From Ammoniphilus resinae (GTDB lineage Bacteria > Bacillota > Bacilli > Aneurinibacillales > RAOX-1), in NCBI RefSeq assembly GCF_017873965.1, contig NZ_JAGGKT010000003.1, positions 186,001-250,000 of the forward strand: 64,000 bases of DNA, read 5' to 3'. This document shows positions 52,897-61,358 of the stretch, one piece after another. The translations under genes and the position numbers were made by a program. The first letter of the stretch is position 1, and the number at the start of each line of letters is the position of its first letter. The notes beneath the pieces were generated by a model. It had not been told where the DNA came from and ran no database searches. It saw only the letters and a list, made by a program, of their open reading frames with translations.

Positions 52897-53559
52897 ATGG
52901 ACAACAAAAGTATTTCCACCTGGCTAGGTCAATTTCCAATGTTTAAAAGTTGCACCCAGGATGAACTCGAGCAGCTGGCTAACTTATTGTTATTCAAGAA
53001 AGTGGAGCGAAAAGATGCGCTTTTTTATGAAGGGGAACCTTGTGATATTATCTACTTTGTGAAAAAGGGACAGGTCAAGGTTTATAAAACAACTGAGGAC
53101 GGGCGTGAGCAGATTGTTAATATTTTAACGGCCGGGGACATGCTGCCACATGTAGGATTGTTTGGGGATAGTGCATATCCGGCGACTGCGGAGGCTTTGG
53201 ATGATACGGAAGTGTACTTTCTATACGTAAAGCCATTTACGACTTTTATCTCACATAACCCAAGCATCTCCATCAAATTATTACAAGAGATGGATGGGAA
53301 AATTCGGGAAATCCAGGCCAGATTATCCAATGTTCTAAATAAAGATATGCGCGAAAAAATTCTCAGTGTTCTTCTGTCCTTGGCAAGAAGCAAAGGGACG
53401 CAAACGGATAGTGGATACCAGGTGGATCTCGAATTGACGCATCAGGATATCGCGGATATGGTAGGAACGACAAGGGAAACGGCAAGTCGAATTTTGGGGC
53501 AATTGAAGAGGGAAGGCCTGATTCGCATGGAAAACCATGTGATTTCGATTAAAGAATAG
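52897..53559 (+). CDS. Crp/Fnr family transcriptional regulator without Fe-S ligands
   Basis: A 220-residue regulator: cNMP-binding-like domain (about 8-125, EGEPCDIIYFVKKGQVKVYK) and Crp helix-turn-helix (about 165-205, LTHQDIADMVGTTRETASRIL). It lacks the C-terminal Cys cluster of the Fnr at 19530-20240, so it responds to another signal. The recognition helix TTRETASR keeps the Glu and Arg contacts that read TGTGA half-sites, making it a second candidate for the site at 3792. ATG after GGAGGGGG. Confidence 0.92.
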   Translation: MDNKSISTWLGQFPMFKSCTQDELEQLANLLLFKKVERKDALFYEGEPCDIIYFVKKGQVKVYKTTEDGREQIVNILTAGDMLPHVGLFGDSAYPATAEALDDTEVYFLYVKPFTTFISHNPSISIKLLQEMDGKIREIQARLSNVLNKDMREKILSVLLSLARSKGTQTDSGYQVDLELTHQDIADMVGTTRETASRILGQLKREGLIRMENHVISIKE

Positions 53560-53592
53560 CCCCCCTTGTTATCTCCCAATACAATTAGGTGA

Positions 53593-53620
53593 AAAGGGCG
53601 TCGTGAAGCGCCTTTTTTTA
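53593..53620 (+). terminator. Terminator of the second Crp/Fnr gene
   Basis: AAAGGGCG pairs with CGCCTTTT (one wobble), followed by TTTA. Confidence 0.6.
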
Positions 53621-53767
53621 TTCTTTGTCGTTTTGATAAATACGGTTGAAATATTCTTCTACAAGCTTACTCGCAAAGTTCCCCAAACCATTTTCTGACT
53701 GCATTCTGGTTATAAATTCTTCCAAATTAATGGGTAAGCGAGAATCCTCATCACTTTTGTAAGTCAT
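53618..53767 (-). CDS. Small hypothetical protein (49 residues)
   Basis: ATG 53767 with AAGGAAGGTG upstream opens a 49-codon frame, MTYKSDEDSRLPINLEEF onward, ending YQNDKE. The product is acidic and soluble, with a helical look (LVEEYFNRIYQ). No family recognised, but the ribosome site is good and its composition is coding-like. Convergent with the Crp/Fnr gene and divergent from the M42 peptidase gene. Confidence 0.6.
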   Translation of the reverse strand: MTYKSDEDSRLPINLEEFITRMQSENGLGNFASKLVEEYFNRIYQNDKE

Positions 53768-53971
53768 GATGTACGCACCTTCCTTTATTCAGCGGAGTGA
53801 CTACAAATTTATTATAACGGAAAATAATGGATTTGTGAGGTTTTCGACAAAACTAGTACTTGTTCGATTAGTTTGGTGAAAAACAAATTGCTAGGGATAT
53901 ATGATTTGAAGAGGATGAACTGGGAATGGTATATAATGGATTAATTCTTACTTAAGCAAAGGAGAATGATT

Positions 53972-55027
53972 ATGGAGAAGGAATCAAAAGCTTTTCTTAT
54001 GGAGTTGCTTAGGACCCCATCGCCATCAGGCATGGAGATGAAAATTCAAAAAAAATGGATGAACTACGTGAAAGAATTTGCTGATGAAGTACGCACAGAT
54101 TCAGCAGGAAACGTGATCGGCATTATAAATCCGCATGCCCCTTTCAGGATCATGCTTGCTGGTCACTGTGATGAAATTGGAATGATTGTCAGCCATATAA
54201 ATGATCAGGGGTTTGTATATGTCGATAAGGTAGGTGGGATTAGTCATAAGCCAGCTATTGGCATGAAAGTCGAGGTATTGGGTGCAAATGGGACTATTAC
54301 CGGTGTGATTGGGGCTAATGCAGAACACCATGGCGGGGTGAAGGACGGGTTTGAATTCTCTGATCTATTCATTGACTGTGGAGCAAGAAACAGGGAGGAA
54401 ATCTCCAAGCTTGTACAGGTGGGGGATTTTGCTGTATATAAGCGAGAGGCTGAAATTTTGCAGAATGAGAGACTAAGCGGCAGGGGGCTGGATAATCGGA
54501 CGGGTGCATTCATTGTCGCCGAGGTGCTCAAAAGACTGTCTCATACGAAACCGCGTGTAGGTGTTTATGCTGTCAGTACAGTAAATGAGGAAACCAATAT
54601 GGGTGGTGCTTATTTTGCGGGAGCGGGGATTAAGCCCAATATGGCCATTGCCTGTGATGTAACATTTGCCACGGATTACCCGGGAGTTGACCGTAAGCAT
54701 GGGGATGTAAAGCTTGATCATGGGCCTGTATTAGCCAAAGGGGCACCAATTAACTGGAAAATCAATCGTTGGTTGGAAGAAAGCGCCAAGCGTTTGCAGA
54801 TGGATATTCAGTACGAGCTCACCCCCCGAAGAACAGGAACAGATGCTGATCAAATTCGCTTGACGGGACTAGGAGTCCCCATTGCCCTTGTCTCTTTGCC
54901 TCTTCGTTATATGCATTCTCCAGTGGAAACGGCAAGCTTTAAGGATATAGATCAGGAGATCGACTTGCTTACAGATATGATCCTTCAGTTAACTGGGAAG
55001 GAAAACCTTCACCCCGTAGAAGATTAA
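53972..55027 (+). CDS. M42 family metallopeptidase (glutamyl/deblocking aminopeptidase-like)
   Basis: A 351-residue di-zinc aminopeptidase forming large dodecameric shells in the family. Visible metal and catalytic residues: GHCDEIG, SGRGLDNRTG (bridging Asp), VNEETNMGG (catalytic and metal Glu), CDVTFATD and MHSPVE (His). ATG 53972 is 7 bases after AAAGGAG; ATG 53966 is too close. Likely cleaves N-terminal residues from short peptides. Confidence 0.92.
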   Translation: MEKESKAFLMELLRTPSPSGMEMKIQKKWMNYVKEFADEVRTDSAGNVIGIINPHAPFRIMLAGHCDEIGMIVSHINDQGFVYVDKVGGISHKPAIGMKVEVLGANGTITGVIGANAEHHGGVKDGFEFSDLFIDCGARNREEISKLVQVGDFAVYKREAEILQNERLSGRGLDNRTGAFIVAEVLKRLSHTKPRVGVYAVSTVNEETNMGGAYFAGAGIKPNMAIACDVTFATDYPGVDRKHGDVKLDHGPVLAKGAPINWKINRWLEESAKRLQMDIQYELTPRRTGTDADQIRLTGLGVPIALVSLPLRYMHSPVETASFKDIDQEIDLLTDMILQLTGKENLHPVED

Positions 55028-55057
55028 AGAGATAGGAATGATTCCTATCTCTTTTCT

Positions 55058-55825
55058 TCAGATTAATTTGATTCCGCTTAATAAAATTAAAGTAAGTATG
55101 GTATAACGCAATACCGTGGTTGGCAACCGAGTAGATAGAATGCTTCCCGTAAGTACACCTGGAATGGACCCGATCAAAAGTTGGAATACGATAGCATAAT
55201 GGACATTGCCGTAGCCCATATGGGTTAATCCCGCGGCACTAACAAGAAAAAGCGCATGGGCTATATCCGTCCCAACAATTTCCTTCCCGCTAAGCTGAAA
55301 GAAATACATAAGGGCAAGTGCAAACAAGGAACCACTTCCGATCGATGTGAGCCCAACGATAAAACCAAGGACGATTCCAATTAGAACGGTAAGTTTTCTT
55401 TTAGAACTGTTCTCCATCTGCTGCCACCTATTTGGCTGTTTTCTTTTTCGATCCTTAACGTTTTTTATAATGGTAGCGATAGGAATGAGAATAAGCGCAA
55501 AACCCAAGGCTTCTTTAATTACTTGATCCGCGTTTCCAAATGTTTGTTCTATCCAATGCAGTAGATGTACAGCAATAATTGCACTTGGGACGCTTCCTAA
55601 GGCAAAATAAAATACGATGGACCACTGAATTGATTTTTGTCGCCAATGCTGTAAGGTCCCAAATACCTTTGTAATGGAGTTATAGACAAGATCAGTTCCT
55701 ACCGCAATAATGGGTTGGATCCCAAACATAATTAATATAGGTGTGAGCAGGGCAGCTCCTCCAACCCCCGTCAGGCCCACCAGTAATCCGACGAAAGCAC
55801 CAATCAACACCAGACCTAAATCCAT
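55058..55825 (-). CDS. TauE/SafE family sulfite/sulfonate exporter-like protein
   Basis: A 255-residue membrane protein with eight predicted helices and two repeats, each with a GxxxGLTGxGG or GLTSIGSGS loop (GLLVGLTGVGGAALLTP, GFIVGLTSIGSGSLFALAL). Family members move sulfite, sulfonates or other small organosulfur anions. ATG after GAGGGACG. Convergent with the M42 gene. Confidence 0.87.
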   Translation of the reverse strand: MDLGLVLIGAFVGLLVGLTGVGGAALLTPILIMFGIQPIIAVGTDLVYNSITKVFGTLQHWRQKSIQWSIVFYFALGSVPSAIIAVHLLHWIEQTFGNADQVIKEALGFALILIPIATIIKNVKDRKRKQPNRWQQMENSSKRKLTVLIGIVLGFIVGLTSIGSGSLFALALMYFFQLSGKEIVGTDIAHALFLVSAAGLTHMGYGNVHYAIVFQLLIGSIPGVLTGSILSTRLPTTVLRYTILTLILLSGIKLI

Positions 55826-55952
55826 AATCGTCCCTCTCTATCTGTAGTTCATAATTAGATCATATGGACTAATGCTGATAGGGGTTCACAGTTGGAGGAA
55901 ATTGGGCTTACTCCGTTTATCTGCCTATTGCAAAACATATAATAAAGTTGCC

Positions 55953-56093
55953 GGAAGTTTTAAAGGATAATTAAATGGTTTGCGAAGGTGTGAGGGTTCG
56001 ACGAAGTTTGCAAACCAGCATTGGAAGCCCTAAAGGACAACTATATGGTTTGCGAAGGTGGTGAATACTCGACGAAGTTCGCAAACCAGCATT
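55953..56093 (+). repeat. Tandem pair of 70-bp hairpin repeats
   Basis: Two units (55953-56022 and 56023-56093) start GGAAG, continue TAAAGGA-AA and contain an 11-bp hairpin: TGGTTTGCGAA with TT(T/C)GCAAACCA. The loop keeps GGTG at its start and TCGACGAAG at its end. A third unit begins (GGAAGGAGG) where the next gene's ribosome site lies. Unit 1 has a G-T wobble where unit 2 has G-C. Confidence 0.85.
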
Positions 56094-56109
56094 GGAAGGA
56101 GGAGGGGGA

Positions 56110-56367
56110 GTGTTAAGTCATTACTTAAATCAAAAGGTGTCGATCTATTATTCGGATGGAACAAAATTATGTTCACATAAAGGTACGATGAGCCACTATG
56201 ATGCTAAGCACAATTTGGTGAAGATGTTGTTGGAAGATAGGGAAGTGATCTTTCCATTAACCGCAATTACTAAAATTGAAGTCAAGCGAGAAGAAGAATT
56301 TGTGAAGGGCTTGGAATTGGATGAATTAACAGAATGTTATGAGCACCGCGGCCATGATTTTTGGTAA
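56110..56367 (+). CDS. Small hypothetical protein, possibly Sm-like fold
   Basis: An 85-residue protein starting at GTG 56110 (MLSHYLNQKVSIYYSDG) with GGAGGAGGGGG directly upstream; a TTG at 56092 lies inside the repeat. The alternating hydrophobic strands (KVSIYYSDG, KGTMSHYDAKHNLVKMLL, REVIFPLTAITKIEVK) suggest a small beta-barrel of Sm type, then an acidic tail. No family recognised. It directly follows the tandem hairpin repeats, which may be its leader. Confidence 0.7.
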   Translation: MLSHYLNQKVSIYYSDGTKLCSHKGTMSHYDAKHNLVKMLLEDREVIFPLTAITKIEVKREEEFVKGLELDELTECYEHRGHDFW

Positions 56368-56371
56368 AGGT

Positions 56372-56410
56372 AAAAAGAACCGACCTACACATGCGAGATC
56401 GGTTCTTTTT
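56372..56410. terminator. Bidirectional terminator
   Basis: AAAAAGAACCGA with TCGGTTCTTTTT, a perfect 12-bp stem; the stop codon of the minus-strand YczE gene lies in the loop. Confidence 0.85.
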
Positions 56411-57035
56411 GCTGGGGCGCGGTTCTTACCTTTGTGACTCGGTCCAAAAATTTTCGATGGAAGATTAGGGAGCGCTGGAAGATCGGGCTTAGAATAAATG
56501 TATAAATAAACGTAACAATAAAAATGGGTCCACCAAGCAACAGTCCAACGACCAGAATGATACTTTCCACAATAATTCTCGCTCGACTTACTGACATCCC
56601 GGTTTTATCGGAAATAGACAGCATAAAGCCATCTCGGGGTCCTGCTCCCAAACCCGCTGCTACATACATGCCTCCTCCGATTCCGACAACAATAATGCCA
56701 AGAAGGAGATAGGGGTAATCTATCCACGTATGTGTTGCTCCCGGAAGAATACTAAGCCAAAGAAAGAAGTCCATAATTGGCCCGACTAATAATCCATTGA
56801 AAAAGGTTCCAAGGCTAATGTATTGGCGATCCAAGATCAAGGTTATACAGATTAGTGACAATCCTGTGATAACATTCCAAGTTCCAATTGATAACCCGAA
56901 GTGGTCGTATAAGGCCACATTTAGCACATCCCATGGATGCAATCCAAGGTGTTTGACCTGAACAGCAATTGCGAGTCCTAATCCAAATAAAATAAGTCCA
57001 AAAAAGAACATAAAATATCGAAGTAATAAATTCAT
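56385..57035 (-). CDS. YczE/YitT-like integral membrane protein
   Basis: A 216-residue membrane protein with five to six helices. LGLHPWDVLNVALYDHFGLSIGTWN and GAGPRDGFMLSISDKTGMSVSRARIIVE are hallmarks of the YczE family, seen in B. subtilis near surfactin and competence genes; transport function unproven. ATG start after GGAACGGGG. Convergent with the small gene at 56110. Confidence 0.85.
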   Translation of the reverse strand: MNLLLRYFMFFFGLILFGLGLAIAVQVKHLGLHPWDVLNVALYDHFGLSIGTWNVITGLSLICITLILDRQYISLGTFFNGLLVGPIMDFFLWLSILPGATHTWIDYPYLLLGIIVVGIGGGMYVAAGLGAGPRDGFMLSISDKTGMSVSRARIIVESIILVVGLLLGGPIFIVTFIYTFILSPIFQRSLIFHRKFLDRVTKVRTAPQQKEPISHV

Positions 57036-57139
57036 TGTTTTCCCCGTTCCTCCAACTAATTTCCAGTTATACCTTTTTCTGTGTATTATAATCCTTATTT
57101 ATATTTTCGGGTAGAGGGCAACTGTATTTTGGAGAATAT

Positions 57140-57466
57140 CTATGAAGTTTCCTGGAAGTGAATGGTTCTGAATTTGCCAGATTGGGATTCAAATTGTATT
57201 GTAACAAGAACCCCCCATTCCCGGTGACCTTCCCTTAACCAAAGTTTAAACACTTCCTGCGAAACACTCCCCGTTACTGGCGTCCTCCCGACATGCTGAT
57301 AATCGATAATCTCTGCCCGTGGATGCTTTTTTTTCGTTTCCACCATCGCCAGCCGCCCCCATTTTGCGTAAGAGGGTTCTTCAGCAGTTACCTCCATTGG
57401 GATAAGCAAGGGGAAATGGAGGGGAGTAATACTCAGAAGCAAGGAAAATAACAAATGGATTCTCAT
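57140..57466 (-). CDS. DUF3889 family secreted protein (YqzG/YhdC-like)
   Basis: A 108-residue protein with a signal peptide (about 1-28, ending VTAEE) and the DUF3889 pattern: YAKWGRLAMVETKKKHPRAE, IIDYQHVGR, then QEVFKLWLREG and WGVLVTIQFE. Function unknown; secreted or lipid-free. The ATG has no strong ribosome site. Monocistronic. Confidence 0.8.
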   Translation of the reverse strand: MRIHLLFSLLLSITPLHFPLLIPMEVTAEEPSYAKWGRLAMVETKKKHPRAEIIDYQHVGRTPVTGSVSQEVFKLWLREGHREWGVLVTIQFESQSGKFRTIHFQETS

Positions 57467-57625
57467 ACTTATCTATTTCCTTCCCAAATAATTATGCTTT
57501 ATTATCCCTTCTAACTTTAAAGATGATTCAGTATTCCATCTTTTACCGTAAGACATTGGTCATTACTCCTAAAAAGAAGGAAATCCTAGTTAAAGAGAAT
57601 ATCATTCATTTTGAGGAGGTTCTGT

Positions 57626-58135
57626 ATGACTGGGAAATGGTTAAAAGCAACTCTCATGGCGCTCGTTGCAGCCGCGGTTATGACTGCGTGTGGATACGGA
57701 GAACCCAATCCACGTTCTTATATTTCCTATAGTGATCCAAATGAACATGATCAAGATGCAGAAAGAGAGGCAAGGGTAGGGAAATTCGGAACAAGCAATT
57801 TGTTTGGGGTGAAAAATTCCAGCAGCATCTCTTCGAGGATTGAAAGTACAATAAATGCTGGAAATCTTCACGGAATAGAAGTTTTGGTCTTGGGTGACAC
57901 CGTTGTTCTAGGTCAGCATAAAGGAACTGCAAATGGCCCTACGGATCTAGTGAAGGCTAAACAGCATGTTAATCAATTGTTGGGTAGCGGGGTTAGGACA
58001 ATGGTCGTGAAAGACCAAACGACGATCCACTTAATGGAAAAGGTAAAAATTGATCTACATTCTGGTTCCGGGCACCCTAAAAGCACAGCTTCAAATATCA
58101 CTCGGATTCTAGAGAAGGCAGAATGGATGAGATGA
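57626..58135 (+). CDS. YhcN/YlaJ family sporulation lipoprotein
   Basis: A 169-residue lipoprotein: signal peptide with lipobox MTAC (about Cys22), then the YhcN/YlaJ domain (IEVLVLGDTVVLGQHKG, VKAKQHVNQLLG, VRTMVVKDQTTIHLMEKVK). YhcN is found in the spore inner membrane of B. subtilis and affects outgrowth. ATG 57626 (MTGKWLKAT) follows GAGGAGG at 7 bases; 57611 does not. Confidence 0.87.
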   Translation: MTGKWLKATLMALVAAAVMTACGYGEPNPRSYISYSDPNEHDQDAEREARVGKFGTSNLFGVKNSSSISSRIESTINAGNLHGIEVLVLGDTVVLGQHKGTANGPTDLVKAKQHVNQLLGSGVRTMVVKDQTTIHLMEKVKIDLHSGSGHPKSTASNITRILEKAEWMR

Positions 58136-58167
58136 GAAAGTGCCTCGGTGTTCCAACCTATCACAAA

Positions 58168-58202
58168 AAAAAGTCCGGTGTGCTTTTCACACCGGACTTT
58201 TT
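58168..58202. terminator. Bidirectional terminator between yhcN-like and repeat-protein genes
   Basis: A 15-bp perfect stem (AAAAAGTCCGGTGTG side at 58168-58182; partner 58188-58202) with A and T runs on either side. Confidence 0.9.
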
Positions 58203-58211
58203 CACTACTAC

Positions 58212-59513
58212 TTAGTGGCTATACCCACCTTCACGAGCAATATCCTGACGAACCTGCTGTGCGTTGGTTCCTGCGAAACCAGGGCTCATCATGGAGCCGG
58301 AACCGCCCATCATGCCAGCATTCATACCCATTCCTTGAGCAAGATATCCGGCTTCACGAGCTATATCCTGACGAACTTGCTGTGGATTAGTTCCAGCGAA
58401 ACCAGGACTCATCATGGAGCCGGAACCGCCCATCGTGCCAGCATTCATACCCATTCCCTGAGCAAGATATCCACTTTCGCGGGCGATGTCTTGTTGAACT
58501 TGCTGTGGATTAGTTCCAGCGAAACCGGGGCCCATCATAGAACCGGAACCGCCCATCATGCCAGATTGCATGCCTAAACCTTGTCCGATGTATCCACCTT
58601 CACGAGCAATGTCTTGGCGAACTTGCTGTGCATTAGTCCCAGCGAAACCGGGGCCCATCATAGAACCGAAACCGCCCATCATGCCAGGATTCATACCCAT
58701 TCCCTGAGCAAGATACCCACCTTCACGAGCAATGTCTTGGCGAACTTGCTGTGCATTGGTCCCAGCGAAACCGGGGCTCATCATGGAACCAGAACCGCCC
58801 ATCATGCCAGGATTCATACCCATTCCTTGAGCAAGATATCCACCTTCGCGAGCGATGTCTTGCTGAACTTGCTGTGCATTGGTCCCAGCGAAACCGGGTC
58901 CCATCATAGAACCAGAACCGCCCATCATGCCAGGATTCATACCCATTCCTTGAGCAAGATATCCACTTTCGCGGGCGATGTCTTGTTGAACTTGCTGTGC
59001 ATTAGTCCCAGCGAAACCGGGGCTCATCATGGAACCAGCGCCACCCATCATGCCAGATTGCATGCCAAAACCTTGTCCGATATATCCGCCTTCGCGAGCG
59101 ATGTCTTGCTGAACCTGCTGTGCATTGGTCCCAGCGAAACCGGGGCTCATCATGGAACCAGAACCGCCCATCATGCCAGGATTCATACCCATTCCTTGAG
59201 CAAGATATCCACTTTCGCGGGCGATGTCTTGTTGAACTTGCTGTGCATTAGTCCCAGCGAAACCGGGGCTCATCATGGAACCAGCGCCACCCATCATGCC
59301 AGATTGCATGCCAAAACCTTGTCCGATATATCCACTTTCGCGGGCTATGTCTTGTTGAACTTGCTGTGCATTAGTCCGAGCGAAACCGGGGCTCATCATG
59401 GAACCAGCGCCACCCATCATGTCAGATTGCATGCCAAAACCTTGTCCGACATATCCACCTTCGCGGGCTATGTCTTGGCGAACCTGCTGCGCGTTAGTCC
59501 CAGCGAACCCAGG
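58212..59513 (-). repeat. 123-bp tandem DNA repeats within the SASP-like gene
   Basis: Ten consecutive 123-bp units plus a partial one, nearly identical in sequence, encode residues 51-483. Adjacent two-unit blocks (246 bp) are also duplicated, e.g. units 3-4 and 5-6, showing recent unequal exchange or slippage. Confidence 0.9.
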
Positions 59514-59663
59514 GTTCATCATGGACTGTGGAGAAGCTTGGTAACCTGAAAAGCTTTGCATGCCAAACCCTGGTGTCCCACCTTGAGCGCGGAATCCGCC
59601 ATCTTGTGCAATATCTTGCCTTACTTGCTGTGCATTTGTACCTGCGAAACCTTGTTGAAACAT
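58212..59663 (-). CDS. Gamma-SASP-like tandem repeat protein (Met/Gly/Gln rich)
   Basis: A 483-residue protein of twelve copies of the motif GF(A)GTNAQQVRQDIARE: a divergent N-terminal unit (1-50), ten full 41-residue units (51-460) and a short final unit (461-483). The TNAQQVRQ core is that of gamma-type small acid-soluble spore proteins, but the GPR cleavage signature (TEFASE) is absent. The linker between motifs is Met/Gly-rich (GMMGGSGSMM) and comes in two alternating versions, GYLAQGMGMNPG and GYIGQGFGMQSG. ATG follows AAGGAGGGG. Probably a spore-associated structural or storage protein. The long open frame on the opposite strand is a by-product of the repeats. Confidence 0.85.
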   Translation of the reverse strand: MFQQGFAGTNAQQVRQDIAQDGGFRAQGGTPGFGMQSFSGYQASPQSMMNPGFAGTNAQQVRQDIAREGGYVGQGFGMQSDMMGGAGSMMSPGFARTNAQQVQQDIARESGYIGQGFGMQSGMMGGAGSMMSPGFAGTNAQQVQQDIARESGYLAQGMGMNPGMMGGSGSMMSPGFAGTNAQQVQQDIAREGGYIGQGFGMQSGMMGGAGSMMSPGFAGTNAQQVQQDIARESGYLAQGMGMNPGMMGGSGSMMGPGFAGTNAQQVQQDIAREGGYLAQGMGMNPGMMGGSGSMMSPGFAGTNAQQVRQDIAREGGYLAQGMGMNPGMMGGFGSMMGPGFAGTNAQQVRQDIAREGGYIGQGLGMQSGMMGGSGSMMGPGFAGTNPQQVQQDIARESGYLAQGMGMNAGTMGGSGSMMSPGFAGTNPQQVRQDIAREAGYLAQGMGMNAGMMGGSGSMMSPGFAGTNAQQVRQDIAREGGYSH

Positions 59664-59979
59664 CCTAACCCCTCCTTAGAAAGATAATGATACTAATGGA
59701 ACCTGTTGGTATTATTTAGCAAAGTTAAAAAAACTATGCATAACGCAAAAAAGGTTTTTAAATCTATGGACACTAAAAAAAGCATCTAAAATTCTGAGGT
59801 CACATTACTGGGTTTTCCAGTTTGCACGTAAATGTTCCCCAAGTTTCGATGTGAATTTAAGAATTTCGATCATTAACAACATTTAATTCATCTTTTTGCA
59901 ATTACATCATATCTTTAACATACAGAGTTAAAGAAATGAAAAAGGTTCACTGTCAAGGGACTTCAGGAAGGAGATCGGC
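59664..59979. other. Intergenic region between divergent genes
   Basis: AT-rich, 316 bp, no gene visible. It must hold the promoters of the SASP-like gene (minus) and the nucleotidase gene (plus). I could not assign a sigma-G, sigma-K or sigma-A promoter with confidence. Confidence 0.5.
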
Positions 59980-60558
59980 ATGACCAGTTTTCAATCAAAA
60001 AAGGTATTATTATTGGATATGGATGATGTCATTGTGGACCAAACATTTACGTGGATTAAACGTTTATATGAAAAGACGGGTGTTCTTTATCATCGGGAAA
60101 GTTTAACGAAATGGGACCTTACCACTGTATTGCCAAGGGAAGTAGCACAAATGATCTTTGAAGAAATCAATCGGGAACCAGGCTTTTTTCGACAGCTTCC
60201 GGCAAAAGATGGAGCTATTGAAGGTATTCAGCAATTATCGCTTTATTATGATATCGTCTTTGTCAGTGCTGGTGAGCATTACGCTTATCGTGATAAATAT
60301 TTATGGCTAGAGGAAAACCTCCCTTCTTTAGGAAAACCTAATCTAGTGTTGACACACCGAAAGGACCTTGTCCTGGGGGATGTCTTGGTGGATGATGGAC
60401 CACATAATATTATAAAATCCCCGGCAAAACTTAAGATCATCTTTGACCATCCTTGGAATCGGCATTTGCAGGATTTTATTCGTGTTTTAGACTGGAAAGA
60501 GTTGACAAAGATTCTTTTGGCGAAGGATAATAAGATCTTAAGGAGATCCACAGGATAA
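59980..60558 (+). CDS. 5'(3')-deoxyribonucleotidase-like HAD phosphatase
   Basis: A 192-residue HAD hydrolase of the NT5C type: motif I LLLDMDDVIVDQT (nucleophile Asp13 and Asp15), motif II FVSAGEH, motif III Lys in LTHRKDLVLGD and acidic motif IV VLVDDGPHN. Expected to dephosphorylate (deoxy)nucleoside monophosphates. ATG after AGGAAGGAG. Confidence 0.85.
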   Translation: MTSFQSKKVLLLDMDDVIVDQTFTWIKRLYEKTGVLYHRESLTKWDLTTVLPREVAQMIFEEINREPGFFRQLPAKDGAIEGIQQLSLYYDIVFVSAGEHYAYRDKYLWLEENLPSLGKPNLVLTHRKDLVLGDVLVDDGPHNIIKSPAKLKIIFDHPWNRHLQDFIRVLDWKELTKILLAKDNKILRRSTG

Positions 60559-60612
60559 AAAAATAATTTCAATAATTAAATGACCCAAACCATGTGAAAG
60601 ATGGAGGATCTT

Positions 60613-60933
60613 ATGATAACGGTAACAACTGAAAAAATTCCAGGATACAAAGTAACGGAAGTAAAAGGACCGGTTTTTGGATTAATAGTACGCAGCAGGG
60701 GAATCGGCGGAGATATTAAAGCTGCTTTACGCGGCTTGGTTGGCGGGGAAATTCATGAATATACAGCAATGTTGGAGGATTCTCGTAAACAGGCTATTGA
60801 TCGAATGGTAAAGAATGCTCAAGCCATGGGAGCAAATGCGATCATTATGATGAGATTTGATTCCGGTGAAATTGGTCAAAACATGAGTGAAATACTTGCC
60901 TACGGCACAGCCGTTATCGTAGAAAAGGAATAG
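60613..60933 (+). CDS. YbjQ family (UPF0145) protein
   Basis: A 106-residue protein with the YbjQ fold, a small pentameric domain with possible heavy-metal-binding role: VTTEKIPGYKVTEVKGPVFGL, the GLVGGEIHEYTAMLEDSRKQAIDRM helix and ANAIIMMRFDSGEIG. ATG 60613 has GGAGG 5-6 bases upstream; the ATG at 60601 is too early. Followed 3 bp later by a small membrane protein gene. Confidence 0.88.
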   Translation: MITVTTEKIPGYKVTEVKGPVFGLIVRSRGIGGDIKAALRGLVGGEIHEYTAMLEDSRKQAIDRMVKNAQAMGANAIIMMRFDSGEIGQNMSEILAYGTAVIVEKE

Positions 60934-60936
60934 CGA

Positions 60937-61167
60937 ATGGGCTGGGTAGTTGGGTACGTTGGTCTGCAAATTCTTTTATTTATCATATTACTATTAGGCT
61001 CTTGGCTAATTTGGGATAAACGATTTTCGAAGCGTCATGGAGAAAGTATTCCCCCAGGTTTCCAAAAAACGGAGGAAGTGAATATTGACCCAGTTACCGG
61101 GAAAACTCATAGAGTTTACTATAACCCCAAGACGGGAGAACGTTTTTACCGCTTAGAAAAGTTTTAG
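60937..61167 (+). CDS. Small membrane protein downstream of YbjQ
   Basis: A 76-residue protein with one N-terminal helix (about 4-26) and a soluble tail with a DPVTGKTHRVYYNPKTGERFY motif. No family recognised. It begins 3 bp after the YbjQ stop; GGAATAG-type weak ribosome site, so coupling to YbjQ is likely. Confidence 0.7.
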   Translation: MGWVVGYVGLQILLFIILLLGSWLIWDKRFSKRHGESIPPGFQKTEEVNIDPVTGKTHRVYYNPKTGERFYRLEKF

Positions 61168-61195
61168 TTCAATAAATTAAAGTGAACAAACTTTA

Positions 61196-61267
61196 CTATC
61201 GGCATGGAAAGCTTCCTCTAAAGAGGGATACCTCTTCTTCGAATGGGCTTCAATAAAAGCTTTTCTT
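61196..61267 (+). repeat. 72-bp structured intergenic repeat, copy B
   Basis: Same element as 21207-21278 and 34820-34890. Inner hairpin is CCTC-TAAA-GAGG against CTTC-TAAA-GAAG in copy A, a compensatory base-pair change. It lies upstream of deoD. Confidence 0.8.
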
Positions 61268-61358
61268 ACAAAGAAGAATAAGCAAATAAGCTGCCTGTAA
61301 GCAAGATTAGGGCGGCTTATTTTGAGGTGTAGTTAAAATGTGAAGGGAGAAAGATCTA

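Noticed and set aside
58581-59549. Long open frame of 322 codons on the plus strand opposite the SASP-like gene
   Set aside because: It mirrors the 123-bp repeats of the minus-strand gene, has no ribosome site, and its protein is repetitive His/Ser/Thr with no family. The minus-strand gene has a good start and a recognised motif.
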